A stretch of DNA of 64,000 nt. Source: Pohlia nutans. Taxonomy: Eukaryota; Streptophyta; Bryopsida; Bryales; Mniaceae. The stretch spans positions 14,123,501 to 14,187,500 of the forward strand of contig CM040107.1 in the NCBI GenBank assembly GCA_022496805.1, given 5' to 3'. A program made the position numbers and the translations under genes. The notes beneath the pieces are model-generated. The model was given only the letters and a program-made list of their open reading frames with translations. It had not been told where the DNA came from and did no database searches. How positions within the stretch are numbered: position 1 is the stretch's first letter; each line of letters opens with the position of its first letter. This document shows positions 22,693 through 33,019 of the stretch, in pieces.

Positions 22693-25228
22693 GTTCCGCA
22701 GATGTGTCAGCTCGAGACGCACGTTGTTCTCAATGCCTCTGAGGCTGATGTTTACGTGAAAACGGCTACGGACTATCGGGACTTGGATTACAATGACTTC
22801 AGCGTGGCCGCTTATGTCAATCCCGCTGCCAATCTCGGGCCCAAACCTGGTTCGGGCAATGCAGCGGGTGGGAAGGGCAAGTCCAGCAAGGGAACGAAGA
22901 AGAGCGCGCGTGGAGCATCGCGGAAATCATCGGCTAGACGACCCGTTGACGATGGTAATAGTTCATCGTCGTTCTCGGAGGACGATATCGAGTCGCATGC
23001 TGGCCCCTTGACCCCGACGGCAAAGTTGGTCTCTCCGGAGGCCTCTGAGTCCGTTTGGCACGTCTCCCATCGTCTTGATGCCCCGGTCATCGACTGGTCG
23101 AACGTGCCCGTTCCAGCCGATAGTCGGCGCGCTCCCTCTCGTGGTCGTGCTGCGTCCGGGTCTTATGGTCGTGGTGCGGGTCGGTCTTCTTCTGCCCCTC
23201 GCGGTAGCCGCGGTCGCGGTCGCGTTCCCGCTCGGCAGGGTGCAGCGACTGGGCGGGCGTCTTCCCTGCCGCCAAGTGATGACGGTCGTCGGTCCAGAGC
23301 CGTTGCCGTGCCTGGTGCGCCATCGGTTCAAAGATCTCTATTGGCAAATTATGCCGAATGTGATCGCGAGGGGGACGTGGAGGGTCGTGAACCGCGCCTG
23401 CAACGCAAGCCCCGTAAGCAATCGAGCGGTGCTGATTTAGCTCGAGTCGAACTAAACGCTGCTCATACGACGGCTCACACCCCGCTGCTTGTCAGCGAAT
23501 CGTCTGAGGACAGCGATAGTACTGATGAGGACGTAGCCCGTCAGGAGAAGCGCACAAAGCATGTCAACGATCAAGCCAGGCCAGCGGATCATGAATCGGA
23601 TGGCGACTACGATGTTCAGCTGGGGCAGGAGCGCATACCACGTGAATCCGGGACATCTGATAGTGAGGAGGGCGACAGTGATGGCTGCAATGACGAGGAG
23701 GGCCACGGTGATGGCGGCAATGACGAGGAGTGCGACGGTGATGGCGGCAATGACTACCACGATCCCGAGCCTATGAATTTGGGGATGGAGGTCGCGAATG
23801 CCCCATTGGCCCCTGAGGAGAATTTGAGTAGTCCAGCGGTCCCGACGCTTGTCGAATCGGCTACAGTCGGTCGTCCCTTGAATCGGACCTCTGGTCACGT
23901 GTTCAAGAGCAAGTATGTCGCCTGGTGGAAGAAGGGAGTATGGAGACCGGAGGACACGCCGGAGGACAATGTTGAGATCAAGTTCTACGACTTCTCTGAG
24001 GAGCCGGAATCTCTAGTGCCTGACGATGTTGATCTTCTCGCGGGTCCAATGGGGCCTGAAGAGGTCGGTGAGCCATCACAGCCCAGAGTGAAGGTTGAGT
24101 GCCTCAGCGCTACTTTCAGCAAAGAAGAGAAGCGGGCGCAGAAGCTGAAGGAGAAGGAAGAGAAGCGGGCCGTCAAAGAATTCAACAGGAAGAATGAGCT
24201 CGAAATTGAGCGCCAGGTGAGGGAGAGGCAGGAGGCAGCGCGCGAGAGACAGAGGCTCGATGATATTGCTGCTCAGAATGCACGAGCTGATAAAATTGAG
24301 TCGATAGTCATGAACAGTCAGTCTGAAACTCGGGAGAAGTTTGGCCAACTGGAAACACCTTTATTCCGCCTTGGCAATTATCTACAGTCAGTTGTCCCAA
24401 TGATTCAGCCAATTGCCTCATATAACCCTGATCAGCCTTACTTGAGCATCTGTGGGACAGCGACAAATGATGTCGCGGCCACAACTCCTGCTTTCCCCAT
24501 CCCACCTGATGGATGCTCCGTCGATGTCCCACCAGTCACGAATGCGCCCGCACCTCTTCTGCGTGACGAGCATTCTCTTTTGGATGGACCGACCTTGCGG
24601 GATGAAGTTCGCGAGCATGTGACGCCCCCACTCCCGGTCGAGCCCGCAGCAGTCATTGAGGAGGAGGATTTTCTTCAGTTTGATGACGTCGGACGTAGCG
24701 CGTGTGAGGTGGGGGTGGTGGGGACTTCAGATGGTCAATGCACTCCGGAATCAGGAATGCTGATCGCACTTTTCCCAGCGCGAGAGGGCAAGTATCTGCT
24801 TGACACGCCGGACGAGCGGAACGACGAGGTCGACTACGAAGTCAGTGGTCAACCGCCGGCGCATGAGGATGTCGACGACGGTGTTGCATCTGCCACCCCG
24901 ATTCCCGTGCCAGAGGAGGGGGAGTGTGCACATGAGACGGCTGTGGAGGCGACTGATGGGCAAGAGGAGAAAGGGGATGATCCTGCCAGAGGCAGCCCTC
25001 AGGAGTCCACTGTTTATGTGACTGCATCGGAGCGCTTCAGGTCTTTTGAGACTGCACCGACGAACTTTGAGGTTAGCTCCTTTGTTCTCTACATATTTCA
25101 CTTCGCGCTGATGGCTGGTGACGGCAGTTGCTCTGCTGTTCCGGTTTCCTTTTTTTTCTTCCCGTGTAGTTTTTTTAATGCCGGCGCTCCTTGTTTTTCA
25201 GGAGTCCGGCCGGGGTGGAGGCGATTAG
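22693..25228 (+). CDS. Large low-complexity C-terminal exon of the cargo gene, with an in-frame palindrome
   Basis: Exon 22693-25071 is open for 793 codons. After a 130-bp intron (25072-25201) a last exon adds ESGRGGGD and a TAG at 25226-25228. The hydrophobic stretch seen if the intron is read through is not protein. Order: a short folded start (ETHVVLNASEADVYVK), a Lys/Ser region, an Arg/Gly region (RGRG), the octapeptide DLARVELN at 23434-23457 encoded by a palindrome copy, three 10-residue acidic repeats rich in GDGGNDEE (23673-23758), a long charged coiled coil (KEEKRAQKLKEKEEKR onward), and an acidic/proline tail. It is probably nuclear and disordered. The polyA signal AATAAA follows 70 bases later. 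The exon itself is undamaged although the upstream exons are broken. Confidence 0.5.
23436..23456 (+). repeat. Palindrome copy inside a coding exon (encodes DLARVELN)
   Basis: It is a full-length copy with centre G and one arm change (GAACTAAA in place of GAGCTAAA). Codons read TTA GCT CGA GTC GAA CTA AAC. The arm change falls at a third codon position and is synonymous. Confidence 0.85.
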
Positions 25229-25298
25229 GTCGTGGAGTTGTCTCCCTTATTGGATGTTGTGGCTCATTTTGTAGTTTGTACTTAGAGACACATTATTC

Positions 25299-25304
25299 AA
25301 TAAA
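25299..25304 (+). terminator. Polyadenylation signal AATAAA
   Basis: It lies 70 bases past the TAG at 25226-25228 and supports the proposed gene end. Confidence 0.5.
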
Positions 25305-25601
25305 TGGAGACCTTTTGTCTTAAACACTTGTCGTAAACACTTGTCGTGTCGCGTGCGTCCGTGTCCTTCTCATCACTGGGCCCTAAACTCCCTTGTATTC
25401 TATCAGGCCACCCCTTTGAAAACCATATTCCGTCCGGTTGCTTCGAAGTCCCCCGTCGACCACCTCATGTTGCAAGGGGGTGTCGCGGTCCAGTCCTTCT
25501 CAATCACTGCTGGCAGTCAATTGCATGCTTCAGCATTTTGCAAGGTAACACTCCCCTTGTTTTAATACCATTTGCTATTGTCACTTGTTGTCTCGTTGCA
25601 G

Positions 25602-26434
25602 GCAAGACAATCCGAACATCCTCTAGCGCATATTTTGCCTGAACAACCTATAACGCGTATTTTGCCCAGTCAAATGCGAGCCCGGCCCAAGTGGTTGAAT
25701 GTGGTGTTGGAGTTGAATGGGGTCCTGTGTCACACTGTCCCAATGCCTGAGGCACCCGCACAGATCCTTCGTTTTCTGGATTCGAAACACCCTCCCGTTA
25801 TTTCCTCCACGGTCCCGACGTTAGTTGCTGGCACAGCCGTCTACTGTCGTCCTGGGCTTAGCGTGTTCCTTTGTTTTTTATCTCTCTTTGCTCACATCCA
25901 CGTCTGGAGTACAGCGGATTAGAAGGTTGTGTCCGGTCTATGCTCGTTCTTGTTCTCTAAGTCCAAGACTGCCCCTGAAGTTGTCTTGGCTTCCAACCAG
26001 TGCGATTTTGTGCTCCTTAAGGATTGCAAGAAAGCCATGCACCCGGGCACAAAAGATCCCATCCTCCTAAAGTACCCGCGACGCCGTCTGTACCCTAGGA
26101 AGGATGCCAATTTCAATGACCGTAACTTGCTCATTGTCGGCAGCAATCCTAAGAGTTGCTTAGTGGTTCCTACTCAAAACCCTATTTTTCCTGATCCCTA
26201 GATTCATTCAGATCTGGAGGCATCTAATTCGGAGAATACGTACTTATGCAAGACGTTAGGCGAGTTGATTCTGACCTTGCATTTGAATGGTCCGGAGAAG
26301 TTCCATGACACAATGCGTTGTCGTAGACCCTCGCAGAATGACCTTTCTAAGGACTCGGACTTCTATAAATACTTGAGTCGTCAGCTTCAGTCTTTTTTGA
26401 ATCAGGATCTCATCAACGGAATAAAATTGCCGTG
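25602..26434 (+). pseudogene. FCP1/NIF-like HAD-phosphatase relic lacking catalytic residues
   Basis: After an intron-like AG at 25601 one frame runs to TGA at 26432-26434 with TAG at 25918 and 26199. The pattern follows the FCP1 homology fold. WLNVVLELNGVLC stands at the DxDGT/V nucleophile motif; VYCRPGLSVFLCFL and HIHVWSTAD follow; NDRNLLIVGSNPKS is where the DD motif is expected. Both catalytic aspartates of DxDxT are replaced (ELNGV) and the late acidic pair is absent. It is therefore either a relic or derived from a plant pseudo-phosphatase branch. The C-terminal helices (YKYLSRQLQSFLNQ) are recognisable. Confidence 0.5.
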
Positions 26435-26597
26435 ATTACTTTGATTTTTGGTACTTTTTGAAATTTCTCCAAGTGTTTAATATTGAAAATCTGTCATTCT
26501 TGAATATGAAGACGGTCTTTGGAATGTTTGGTGAATTTGCCCTCGATTGATAGGAGTAAATGTGTGCTTTTATAGGGCATAACTTCCATTTCTCCGT

Positions 26598-27243
26598 CAT
26601 GGACTCAACGTGTGGATATGGTGTCTATATCATTCAGGTTGCTTCTTCAGGACGTCAGCTGCGTTCCGCTCCCTCGTCTGCTCGGGATGCCAATCCTCAA
26701 ATTGGTCCCTCTACGGTGTCCAATCCCTCTTTCACAAGTGGGGACTCGAGGACTTTCTCGGAGAGGAGGCGGGGCATTTTGATCTACCCTGCTCCGGACG
26801 GCGCGTCGGCTGTGGATTACACCAAGGAGGACATGGAAGATGACGAGGATGGTGTGGTGGATAGTCCTCTGATTCAGCATTTGCCGGGGACGAAATCCCA
26901 TCCACCTCCAATTGGTGGTGGACTCGCAAATCTCAAAGCTGATCCGTCCGCTATAACTGTATGGCACTCCCTTCCGGATGATCAGATGCCCCGGATGTTG
27001 TTGGACCCTCGGGCAGTGGAAGTTGACAGTCTGGTGCGGAACCCAGTGGTCGAAGTCAGCGCGGATTTAGCTCGAGTTGAGCTAAATGGAACTCTGCCAA
27101 TGGCAGCGGTTGGTGTTACTATGTCTTTTGGGGCAGACGCTCGCCTTGTATCACGGTCATTGGCTGGGACTCATCGTCTGCTTCGGCGGTGTGCTGTGAA
27201 GCGGTATAGATATGATGCGTTTCTGGAGGGGGTCCGAGGCTAG
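26598..27243 (+). CDS. Small cargo ORF with a palindrome-encoded octapeptide, unknown function
   Basis: The frame is open from upstream of 26560; an AG at 26637-26638 may instead be an acceptor, so the start is uncertain. About 210 residues follow. A Ser/Arg-rich start is followed by an acidic patch (KEDMEDDEDGVVD). ADLARVELNG then comes from the palindrome at 27066, and the C-terminus is basic. It resembles the disordered style of the 22.7-25.2 kb exon and shares its octapeptide, so it may be a paralogous exon or part of the same protein family. An AATAAA at 27402-27407 follows the TAG by about 160 bases. Confidence 0.4.
27066..27086 (+). repeat. Second palindrome copy inside coding sequence (encodes DLARVELN)
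   Basis: Codons read TTA GCT CGA GTT GAG CTA AAT. It is in the same strand and frame as the copy at 23436 and gives the same residues. The two differ only at third positions (GTC/GTT, GAA/GAG, AAC/AAT). Confidence 0.85.
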
Positions 27244-27401
27244 ATCTTCTAAATACTGTCGTAGTGAGGAAGTCCTACACACCCACAAGGATCATGGTGG
27301 GGATTCCACTGCTCGTCCCCGTAGTGCTGTGTAGATAGTACTAGGCTGATGCCCCTGAGGTCTACATTTACACCAGTACTTTGTTTTTGGACTTATATAT
27401 C

Positions 27402-27407
27402 AATAAA
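27402..27407 (+). terminator. Polyadenylation signal AATAAA
   Basis: It is the nearest AATAAA after the stop at 27241-27243, about 170 bases inside the right terminal repeat. Confidence 0.45.
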
Positions 27408-27575
27408 ATTCTCTCTTTGAGGATCACACACCTTGGCTTGGTCATCGTTCAATTGGTCATTTTGTCTTTTTATTTTGAGAATATTCTTCCATTTTGATAA
27501 TAGTCTGTTTATTTGATAATAAATCTCGTTAGATGGCTTCTAAATGGGGGCCTACCAAATTACCAAATTCTCTAT

Positions 27576-27603
27576 ATATTCCCATTATAACGAAATAAGT
27601 GTT
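27576..27603 (-). repeat. Right terminal inverted repeat
   Basis: Read on the minus strand it begins AACACTTATTTCG and matches the left end at 26 of 28 positions. It is followed on the plus strand by CACT. Confidence 0.7.
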
Positions 27604-27607
27604 CACT

Positions 27608-30240
27608 CATCGCTCCTCTCGTTCGTGCAAAGGCTTCTTCCTCTTCACCATGGCCTTCGGCATTGAAGTGTCTCAAGATCTAGACATTATAACATGATAT
27701 TCATTCAAATGGGAGTTTTCCACTGAAATGAGAGGTTTTAGAAGCACTGCAAACTCTTATCTGAAGAGAATATGTCATCAATAAATACAAAGTAAGCAAC
27801 TTAATGACATTAAAAGTACATACTTTTGTTGTGTAATTTTTAAATACCATGAACTAAATCACAATTTATAAAAAGCAACCATCAAATGTACATGTATTGA
27901 ATCTACATATTTTGAAACAAGAAGCACTAGGCAACATAAATTTTTACATTCCAAGAAGCCGACTACCTCATGTTCAGTATCCTAGAGACATTTCAACAAT
28001 TGCAATTTTATTGCTTGAAAGGACACAATGGTGTTCAAAGAATGAAGTCAATGGTGGTGGTGCCTTCAACATAGCCTCCGAATATGCGGTAATTGGCTAC
28101 CACAAATGCAACAATTTATAGTTGCTTCATCATTCTATCTCTAAAAAATGTTTTTGCTAGAGAATAGTATAGCATCGCAAATCCAAAGTTTGTAATGGTC
28201 AAATACATTGTAGTATTTCCATTCCTCTCAAGAGGGCTATCTTATTCTAAATAGAACTATTACAAGTGCGACTTGCTCTTCAACTTCTCCCTTGTTTTGA
28301 ATATCTCTAGTTCTTAACTATATTCAAAATCTTTTGAGGATCTTTGACTCGCAATATATCACAAATGCTTCCTCAAGGATCACAATTGCCAAGTGTCTCA
28401 TAGATGTCAACGCAAATGAAGCTACAGATGTCTCTCATATGTCTTGCATTGGCAATTAACAATCCCTAGTAAATTGCATCGGCATTTAACAACCTGTAAT
28501 GAATTGCATCGAGGTACAAGAGGTCATAAGACCTTACATATTGTGGCCTGCTTTTTATAATTGGAATTATTTAGCAAGCGCCAAATCCTACAAACAATTT
28601 GAACTAACAACAATAAATTTAGCAAATACATCATTATCATGTTCAAACAAATGAAATTTGAAGATAGGACAGACTTTCCAAAACATTAGACAAATGTTTA
28701 TGAAAAAAAAAAATTTGATTGCTAAATGTATGAATCAGAACTCTTTTACTTTGAGGGCAAATAACCACATTCATTTTTTTAACTTTGAGATTTCTTTGTA
28801 CAAAAGAATTCATGCTAGAGCAATCCTAAGGTGAGATTAATTGAGAATGGCGTTTTAATGCAAAGAAAGGAGCTCACAAGGTGAAGACAGTCAAGACACT
28901 TTCTTCCATTTGGACGACAATTGACAATCTTGCCGTCAATGAGCATCACCGAGAAATCCATCGTCAATTGCGTGATGGTTGGCCAATACAATCGAGAATA
29001 CAATATGTGCCCCGATTTGCTTTGGGATATGAAAAATTATCCATAGTTAAAAATAAAATGTAGAAGCAACACACTTGTCACAATTTAATTCAAGGGTCAC
29101 TAAAATAGCATGCAAAGACTAGAAACAAATACAAATTGTAAATTCATCAAAACATTGGTTGGCCAGTTATACAATTACAAATAGGCAATGTGATATATAA
29201 TCATGAATTCTTTTATTTAGCAAAACAAATATGCACGTAGCATCGCCTACATAGTATACAAGTAAATTGTAGTAGAATTCAAATACTACAACCAATACTT
29301 ACAAGTCTTTGTCATAGTGATTCCTAAACGTGACAAAAATAAACATACAAGAGTCCTCTACATTGACCTCTCTGTATTGGGATCTATCCGATTTCTCAAA
29401 AAAGAATGTACCATTAGGATTTATCTCTTTCCACTCAAAGAGAATAGTATTAAAGTACTTGATTTTTGTCTTGAGCTCTCTAAACTTGGTTCAGTCTTCC
29501 TCCTAAACTAGTTGAAATAATTCCATATTATTGTCTCTACATAAGAGCGACAATTTTTAGGATATAGCTTAGTGCAAGCGTTGAATATAAGAAGATGATT
29601 GATCCATATCTCATTTGTCGCTCCATAGCCATCAATGACCACGTATCAAAGAAAATCACATTCTTTGGATGCATAATTATGTGCTTTATAGGTTAGTTGT
29701 TCACAATCAAAGTATTTTCAGTTAAGAATATGGAATCCCTCATCTAAATTAACCTCTCCAATGGTTTAAGAAGAAGTCTTTGTTTGTTCCCTTCACTCTA
29801 TAGTTGCCTATCCTTCTAAGCCTGATTTTGCAAATCAATATGCCTTATTCCTCTTGTCCAAAGATATGCAATGCGGACTATAAGCTTTGGAATAGATACT
29901 ATGCAAATCTACATCGCTATGAACCTCTTTATAGTCATTCAAACTAAGACGCTGAAGATTAAAGTTAGCTCCCAAAGAACCATTAATCAACGGAGGAGAA
30001 TTGTGACTTTGTTGACAACATCATCCCAATGGTGTTGTTTCTAAATCAAAAAACATTATAATAAAAAAACGCATCATTCCTATTTTGTATGACATTTCAT
30101 ATCTTCACAACTGCGGATTATTCATTTCAAACCCAAAACAACATTCAACCATTTCTAAGTCACCCCAAAAGTCAATAATAGGAAAAACCTAGTTTATCAC
30201 CTCACATCCTGCTAGCCAGTATTCTAAAGAAGAAATGTGC
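27608..30240. other. AT-rich intergenic DNA right of the giant element
   Basis: No gene is supported. A minus-strand frame of about 45 codons at 29509-29645 (IDGYGATNEIWINHLLIF...) has protein-like composition and may be a remnant of a transposon protein, but I cannot place it. Confidence 0.35.
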
Positions 30241-31337
30241 ATTCACAGAAGTATACCGTCAAGAATTATATTGTCACATGCCTCTTTTTTTACTTTTCCG
30301 AGAACATCATCCTTGATCTTGTGTAGGATAGTTAATAAGTGCATACATGGTCAAGACTTCATGCAAAAGGAATTTCAACAATAGTACACAACATAATTGG
30401 CATTAAAATTGTAATGACAAGTGGGCCTACAAGTTTGACAATTGAATAGAGAGAGTGTTTTGTAATAAAAACATTTATTTAAAAGTCTTTCAAAAGAGAA
30501 GAATTATAACAAATTGTACATACCTCAAGATGTAGCCAACCCGTTTACATCTAATTGCAAATTGAAGTGAAGGAAGTGAACAAAAGGAGTTTCAACTTGA
30601 ATCGAGTTCAAACAGAGGTAGAAAATCATTGAAAACTACCTAGAGGATTAATAGCCATTGCGGCTTAGGTTTACTTGGTCCGCTTCAACTCCTTCCGCAT
30701 CACAATCTTCATTCATCTGGTGCTATGTGCCATGAACTTCTAACCTTTGTGTCTGCTTCCCTAACCGTTGTGGGATTCATGCCCACATAATTTTTTACAC
30801 CTGTCCATTGCATATGGTACACACACACTTGTCCTCGTTCAAAGAAGAGGTGGATAGTTGGTGACTCTACATTCTTATGAAACTTGCAAACCCTACCTTG
30901 CAATGTCCTAGTGTTCAGTGTTGCATTCGTTTAACTCGAATCGAGTTAAACCGTAGGGATCAAACCGTCTTCTTTTACGATTGACTTTCCGTGGGTGCGT
31001 CCGTTAAGCTCGAATCGAGCTAAATGGCAAGATTCAAAATGTCTTTTACTACGATTGACTTAAGCGCTCGTTCAAATCAAATCCAGCTAAATGGCACTAC
31101 GATTGACTTATGGTGGGTGTGTCCGTTCAGCTTGAATCGAGTTAAATGGCAACTGGAGTGTGTATTTTTAGTAGGATTGACTTATGGTGGGTACGTCCGT
31201 TGAGCTCGAATCGAGCTAAATGGCAAGATTCAAAATGTCTTTTACTACGATTGACTTAAGGACCCGTTCAACTCGAATCGAGCTAAATGGGACTACAATT
31301 GACTTATGGTGGGTGCGTACATTCAGCTTGAATCGAG
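30241..31337 (+). repeat. Left arm of a 1,097-bp inverted duplication
   Basis: Every position x here corresponds to 68036 minus x in the right arm, with no net insertion or deletion. The 195-bp ORF at 30709-30903 (-) has the same translation as the right-arm ORF, and mismatches increase toward the outer end. The inner breakpoint falls inside a palindrome copy (31322-31342). Confidence 0.9.
30709..30903 (-). other. 64-codon ORF, copy 1 of the inverted duplication
   Basis: It begins MQGRVCKFHKNVES and translates identically to 37133-37327 (+). No family is recognised. Identity may reflect recent duplication rather than constraint. Confidence 0.3.
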
Positions 31338-31540
31338 TTAAATGGCAAGACTCACATTATGCAATGGACTTTCGGTACGTTCAGCTCGAACCGAGTTAAA
31401 TGTCTTTTACTACGATTGCCTTTTCGTAAAAGCGCCCGTTCAACTCAGCTCGAATCGAGTTAAATGGCAAGATTCAAACCGTCTTTTAACACGATTGACT
31501 CATCATGGATGCGTTTGTTCAGCTCGAATCAAGTTAAAAG
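30930..31540 (+). repeat. Array of ten palindrome variants with 50-75-bp units
   Basis: Variants of (T/A)(A/C)AGCTCGAATCGAG(C/T)TAAAT start near 30930, 31004, 31066 (decayed), 31126, 31200, 31267, 31322, 31379, 31444 and 31517. They are separated by spacers that themselves repeat (TGGCAAGATTCAAA, TTTTACTACGATTGACTTA, GGTGGGTGCGTCCG). The copy at 30930 has a matched change in both arms (AACTC/GAGTT) and stays a perfect palindrome. Confidence 0.85.
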
Positions 31541-32358
31541 GAAAGACTCAAACTTCAACTGACTTTTCATAGTAGAGCAGCATTGCTATTTAACTATCCC
31601 GAAATTTGCGGCGATAAAATCGGAAACTCTTCCATATGCACTACCGATTTCAGAAATGAAACAACAACAGGATTGCAAAATTGAAAATTAACTTCATCAA
31701 TCATCAATGCATCTCAAAATGAAATTTTATGAGTAGATAAAACCAAAACTTGCATCTTATTCACAAAATCAAAACTTGCATCTCATTCACAAGTCAAAAC
31801 TTGCACCTCGTGGCGATTCCAAAAATGTCATGCGTCTTAAGCTTGAAACTCTATACTGAAATCTAAGAAATAAACTTTGACCTTTCAATGCATACTTAGG
31901 AAGTTAGCAGTGTCTTACCAAAATGAGTTGAGGGTTTGGCACCTTCCAAAACCCTGACCTTGAGCAACAAAAGCGTAAACAGCCTAGTCGCATAGTCGCA
32001 TAAACACGGACGCACAGAAGAAATAGAGTAGCGCAAAAACAGAAGGAGATGCGCACATGGTTGCACAAACACAAGAAGCAATTAAAAAAGAATCTTTTCA
32101 ACCGCACATCAAGACTTATAGACGATTAGGCGGGAAGGATATGGCGCCAATTGCAATGAAGAATTTAAAATTCTCAACTTTCATCCATGAAATTATAATA
32201 GGATCCACAAAGTCCGGTAGATCTCCTTTACAACTGTAGAGGTAAAATAAGACTGAAAATTATTGAGACAGTAATTTATTCCCATACCAAATTTGGATTT
32301 GACATTATTGTGAAGTTCAGGATTTTTTTGCTGTACAAACTTGCAAATGGTAAATATG

Positions 32359-32380
32359 AAAAAAAAAAAAAAAAAAAAAA
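32359..32380 (+). repeat. 22-base poly(A) run
   Basis: An uninterrupted A tract in AT-rich DNA. It could be the tail of a retroposed sequence, but I see no recognisable body upstream. Confidence 0.6.
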
Positions 32381-33019
32381 CCTATTATATTCCACATTAT
32401 ATAAATTAATAAAAATGTACAAACAATGCACTTTTGTTTGTACATTTCCAAAAGTGCATAGTCATCAACATTTGAAGGAAAAAAACTCCTATTTTTGAGG
32501 ATGTATTGTGTTTTTGATTTAGTGTTTTTTAGATTACATTAACCCAGTTCAACAAATTAATGACTTATGAAATTAAAAAACATGGCATACATGTGCACAA
32601 ATAGACTAAATATAGATTATTAAAATAATTCTAAAATTTCTATATAACAATACAAAGTCATTACATTATTTTAATTGATTTAAATTAAGACTTTGAATGA
32701 GATTATATTTCTATGACATGAATGAAAGCCATGTGGACAAATTTTTCTTAACTTAGCATTTTAAAACTTATAATTACAACCAATTCAAATTATGAGTGTC
32801 GAATTTTTTTTTTTGATATGATGATGCATGTGCACATTCATGCCTGGGTTCTTAAAATAGTTGTAAGACCTATACATCATACACAATTTCATTATATTCA
32901 ACTCACATATTTGGTTTTGTTTATATTTTATGGCATAAACAAATGCTAGTTGGCTATGATATTTTAATTTTGACATTTTGTAAATTGAAATTAGACCTAA
33001 TGCCAACTTATGAATACTA

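Larger units (their letters stand above)
7746..27603. mobile_element. Candidate giant DNA transposon, 19,858 bp, with terminal inverted repeats
   Basis: The left end (7746-7773) and the reverse complement of the right end (27576-27603) match at 26 of 28 positions and share the core TATTTCGTTATAATGGG. The bases just outside are CACT on both sides (7742-7745 and 27604-27607), in direct orientation as a target duplication would be. Inside lie a transposase-like gene close to the left end, a B3 gene, a large broken multi-exon gene, an FCP1-like relic and a final ORF. All perfect or near-perfect copies of the TTTAGCTCGA palindrome other than the inverted-repeat array at 30.9-37.1 kb fall inside these ends. 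No internal Ty3 or SINE sequence was recognised. That this is one mobile unit, and that the leftmost gene moves it, are inferences. Confidence 0.65.

Noticed and set aside
8135..27086. Palindromes as XhoI linker or cloning artefacts
   Set aside because: The central base varies freely, arms extend well beyond any linker, and copies diverge individually and lie in genes.
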